Shown: positions 34,473 to 37,344 of the stretch, in pieces
Position numbering within the stretch: the stretch's first letter is position 1
How the letters are laid out: the number at the start of each line of letters is the position of its first letter
Source of the DNA: Candidatus Hydrogenedentota bacterium
Lineage (GTDB): Bacteria; Hydrogenedentota; Hydrogenedentia; Hydrogenedentales; SLHB01
Reading direction: 5' to 3'
Assembly: GCA_012719295.1 (NCBI GenBank)
Contig: JAAYAQ010000255.1
Location: forward strand, 1-37,344
Length of the DNA stretch: 37,344 nt
Translations under genes and position numbers: made by a program
Notes under the pieces: model-generated
What the model was told of the DNA's origin: nothing
Databases searched by the model: none
Seen by the model: the letters and a program-made list of their open reading frames with translations, nothing else

Positions 34473-34615
34473 AAGGGTTTATTCCATCCGAGCCGGTTGT
34501 AGGGATGGGGATGGCGCTGCCCCCCATACCTTGAGGCAAACACCCTCGGCCGGGGCGATATTCCTGATACAGAGCCAGTTACCGCGGGCCCGCGCCGTCC
34601 CGCCACGCTTCGAAT

Positions 34616-35893
34616 TCATGCTTTCAGGAAGGGTATGGTGACCGGGCCGTGGGGCAGCACGGCCACGTCGGCGCCGGGACCGAGGGCGGCGAGTTCCGCG
34701 TCCACCGCCGCCTGGAGGTCCGCCACGGGCGTGAGCATGCACTGCGCGACCCGGCGGGGCGGCAACGAGGAATACACGCTCACCCGGCGCCGTATCAGAA
34801 CAGTTGCGAGCACCTGAGCCTGCCACTGGTCAAGCACGCAGGCCGGTTGCGAGCGAATCCAGTTCAAGACGTCCCGCGGCGATTCCGTCCGGGCCATGAG
34901 CTCGGCGAAATGGCCGTGGTCCGGGACGCCGTCGGCGCACTCACTGGCCACGATGATCCGCCCGCCATCCGCGCAGATGCGCGCGGCAGCGGAGATCCCC
35001 TTTACGGTCTGGTAGAGGTTCTGGTCGAGCGGGAATCCGCTGTTCGAGGTGATGACAAGCGGGCACGGAGCGGTTACGGGCGCCATGGCGTCTTCGGCCG
35101 CCCGCAGACAGCCCGCCCGGTGCGCTTCGAGATACTGCCCGCAGAAGATCCCCGTCAGTTCCTTGGCCGTGTTCAGCGTCACGTTGATCAGGAAATCCGG
35201 CGGACAGCACGCGGCGGCGTCCCGCAGGGCCTGTTGCAGCGGATTGCCGTCCAGCACGCCCCAGGTGCTTTGGGGGTCCGCGACGAGGCCGTAGCTGTGA
35301 AGCCCCAGGATGGTGTCGATGGAAGCCAGACCTGGGGCGACCGCTTTGGGACCGCCCGAGAACCCCGCGAAGAAATGGGGTTCGATGAAGCCCAGAGCGA
35401 TGCGTTTGTCGGCCTCGACGTAGTGCCGGTTCAGGAGAACAGGGAGTCCCGCCGCGGTCTCGCCGACGCGGACATTCATACCCGGGTCGTACGCGTCGTG
35501 ATTGACCACGCGGATCCGGCGCAGCACGGCCGGTCCCAGCATGTGTTCCAGCTCCTCCGCCGTGTTGGGGCGGTGGGTGCCGGCGCCCACGACCAGCGTG
35601 ATATGCTCCGCCGCGACGGGCAGGATTTCGAGAAGCCAGGGCAGGAGCGCGCGGTTGGGCACGGGACGTGTGCCGTCGGAGGTCGTGATCACGATGCGGT
35701 CGGTCGGCGCGATGATCTCCGCGAGCGGGGGAGAAGCGAGCGGGTTCGCGCACGCCGTCCGGAAATGCTCCCGGGGGTGGTCCAGGGGCGGCACGTGACG
35801 CGGTTGCACAATGTGCCAGCGGGCACGCGCAGGGTCGATGCGGACAGGGACGGCGCCTCTGCCGTAGTCGATGTGAATGCTATCGGGATGCAT
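34616..35893 (-). CDS. larA: LarA-family nickel-pincer racemase/epimerase (lactate racemase-like)
   Basis: This is a 425-residue protein, start ATG 35893. The frame stays open upstream through the ahcY region, but that is an artefact. LarA interconverts D- and L-lactate using a nickel pincer nucleotide bound to a lysine. All key residues are at almost identical numbers to Lactobacillus plantarum LarA: H107 (GAGTHRPN; 108), H173 (IEPHFFAGFSGG; 174), K183 (GPKAVAPG; 184) and H199 (GLHSYG; 200). The second domain (ITSNSGFPLDQNLYQTVKG) is also typical. LarA homologues with other alpha-hydroxyacid substrates are known, so lactate is not certain. The maturation genes larB, larC and larE are not in the window. 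It follows ahcY by 62 bases, likely one operon. Confidence 0.88.
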   Translation of the reverse strand: MHPDSIHIDYGRGAVPVRIDPARARWHIVQPRHVPPLDHPREHFRTACANPLASPPLAEIIAPTDRIVITTSDGTRPVPNRALLPWLLEILPVAAEHITLVVGAGTHRPNTAEELEHMLGPAVLRRIRVVNHDAYDPGMNVRVGETAAGLPVLLNRHYVEADKRIALGFIEPHFFAGFSGGPKAVAPGLASIDTILGLHSYGLVADPQSTWGVLDGNPLQQALRDAAACCPPDFLINVTLNTAKELTGIFCGQYLEAHRAGCLRAAEDAMAPVTAPCPLVITSNSGFPLDQNLYQTVKGISAAARICADGGRIIVASECADGVPDHGHFAELMARTESPRDVLNWIRSQPACVLDQWQAQVLATVLIRRRVSVYSSLPPRRVAQCMLTPVADLQAAVDAELAALGPGADVAVLPHGPVTIPFLKA

Positions 35894-35955
35894 GGCCCAT
35901 TCCGGAAGCCTCCGACCTGTTGTCAGCGCCGTGCCACGCACACCGCGCGCGGCCG

Positions 35956-37344
<1,389 letters not shown>

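Overview
The window is GC-rich bacterial DNA (roughly 60-65% GC by eye) with dense genes, many signal peptides and many secreted beta-propeller, beta-helix and c-type cytochrome proteins. Several families are typical of the PVC group and its neighbours (Planctomycetota, Lentisphaerota, Verrucomicrobiota, Hydrogenedentota): HzsA-related/FGE-fold fusions, a DUF6807 protein, a LamG-bearing haem protein and a Tat-exported beta-helix. I infer a heterotroph from that part of the tree. No rRNA, tRNA, CRISPR array or transposase was seen.

Layout, left part (plus strand except one gene): the tail of a SpoIIE-type PP2C phosphatase (1-258), a DUF6807 protein (404-1336), a minus-strand Tat-exported beta-helix protein (1351-2700), then an aldo/keto reductase (2920-3921). 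Next come two giant tandem paralogues (3962-8380 and 8432-11704). A cytoplasmic cassette follows: a VOC protein, DhaK-like and DhaL-like kinase subunits and an LsrF-like aldolase/thiolase (12129-15041). After it lie a Tat-exported lyxose-isomerase-like cupin, the third giant paralogue (15903-19973), a YVTN-propeller/di-haem peroxidase fusion (20252-22093), a tandem RidA-fold protein and a secreted SMP-30-like propeller.

The three giant paralogues share the order beta-propeller, CxxCH, CxxCH, the order known for the hydrazine synthase alpha subunit. To this is added a C-terminal FGE/SUMF1 fold lacking the copper cysteines and, in two of them, a different N-terminal lectin-like module. Downstream of the third copy is a propeller plus di-haem CCP/MauG-like protein, which is what a fusion of the hydrazine synthase beta and gamma subunits would look like. 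This is the most unusual system in the window. I propose a periplasmic multihaem complex of unknown chemistry next to an unusual phosphorylated-ketose degradation cassette.

Right part (minus strand throughout, 24293-37344): cytochrome bd oxidase (cydAB), a small DUF1858 protein, a 74-residue orphan protein, quinolinate synthase (nadA), a complete sufBCDSU iron-sulfur assembly operon, a LarA-family nickel-pincer racemase and S-adenosylhomocysteinase (ahcY, cut by the window end). The bd oxidase, Fe-S assembly, NadA (an Fe-S enzyme) and the CxxC DUF1858 protein suggest a block for low-oxygen respiration and Fe-S homeostasis. The plus and minus blocks converge at about 24284-24292 with only 9 bases between them.
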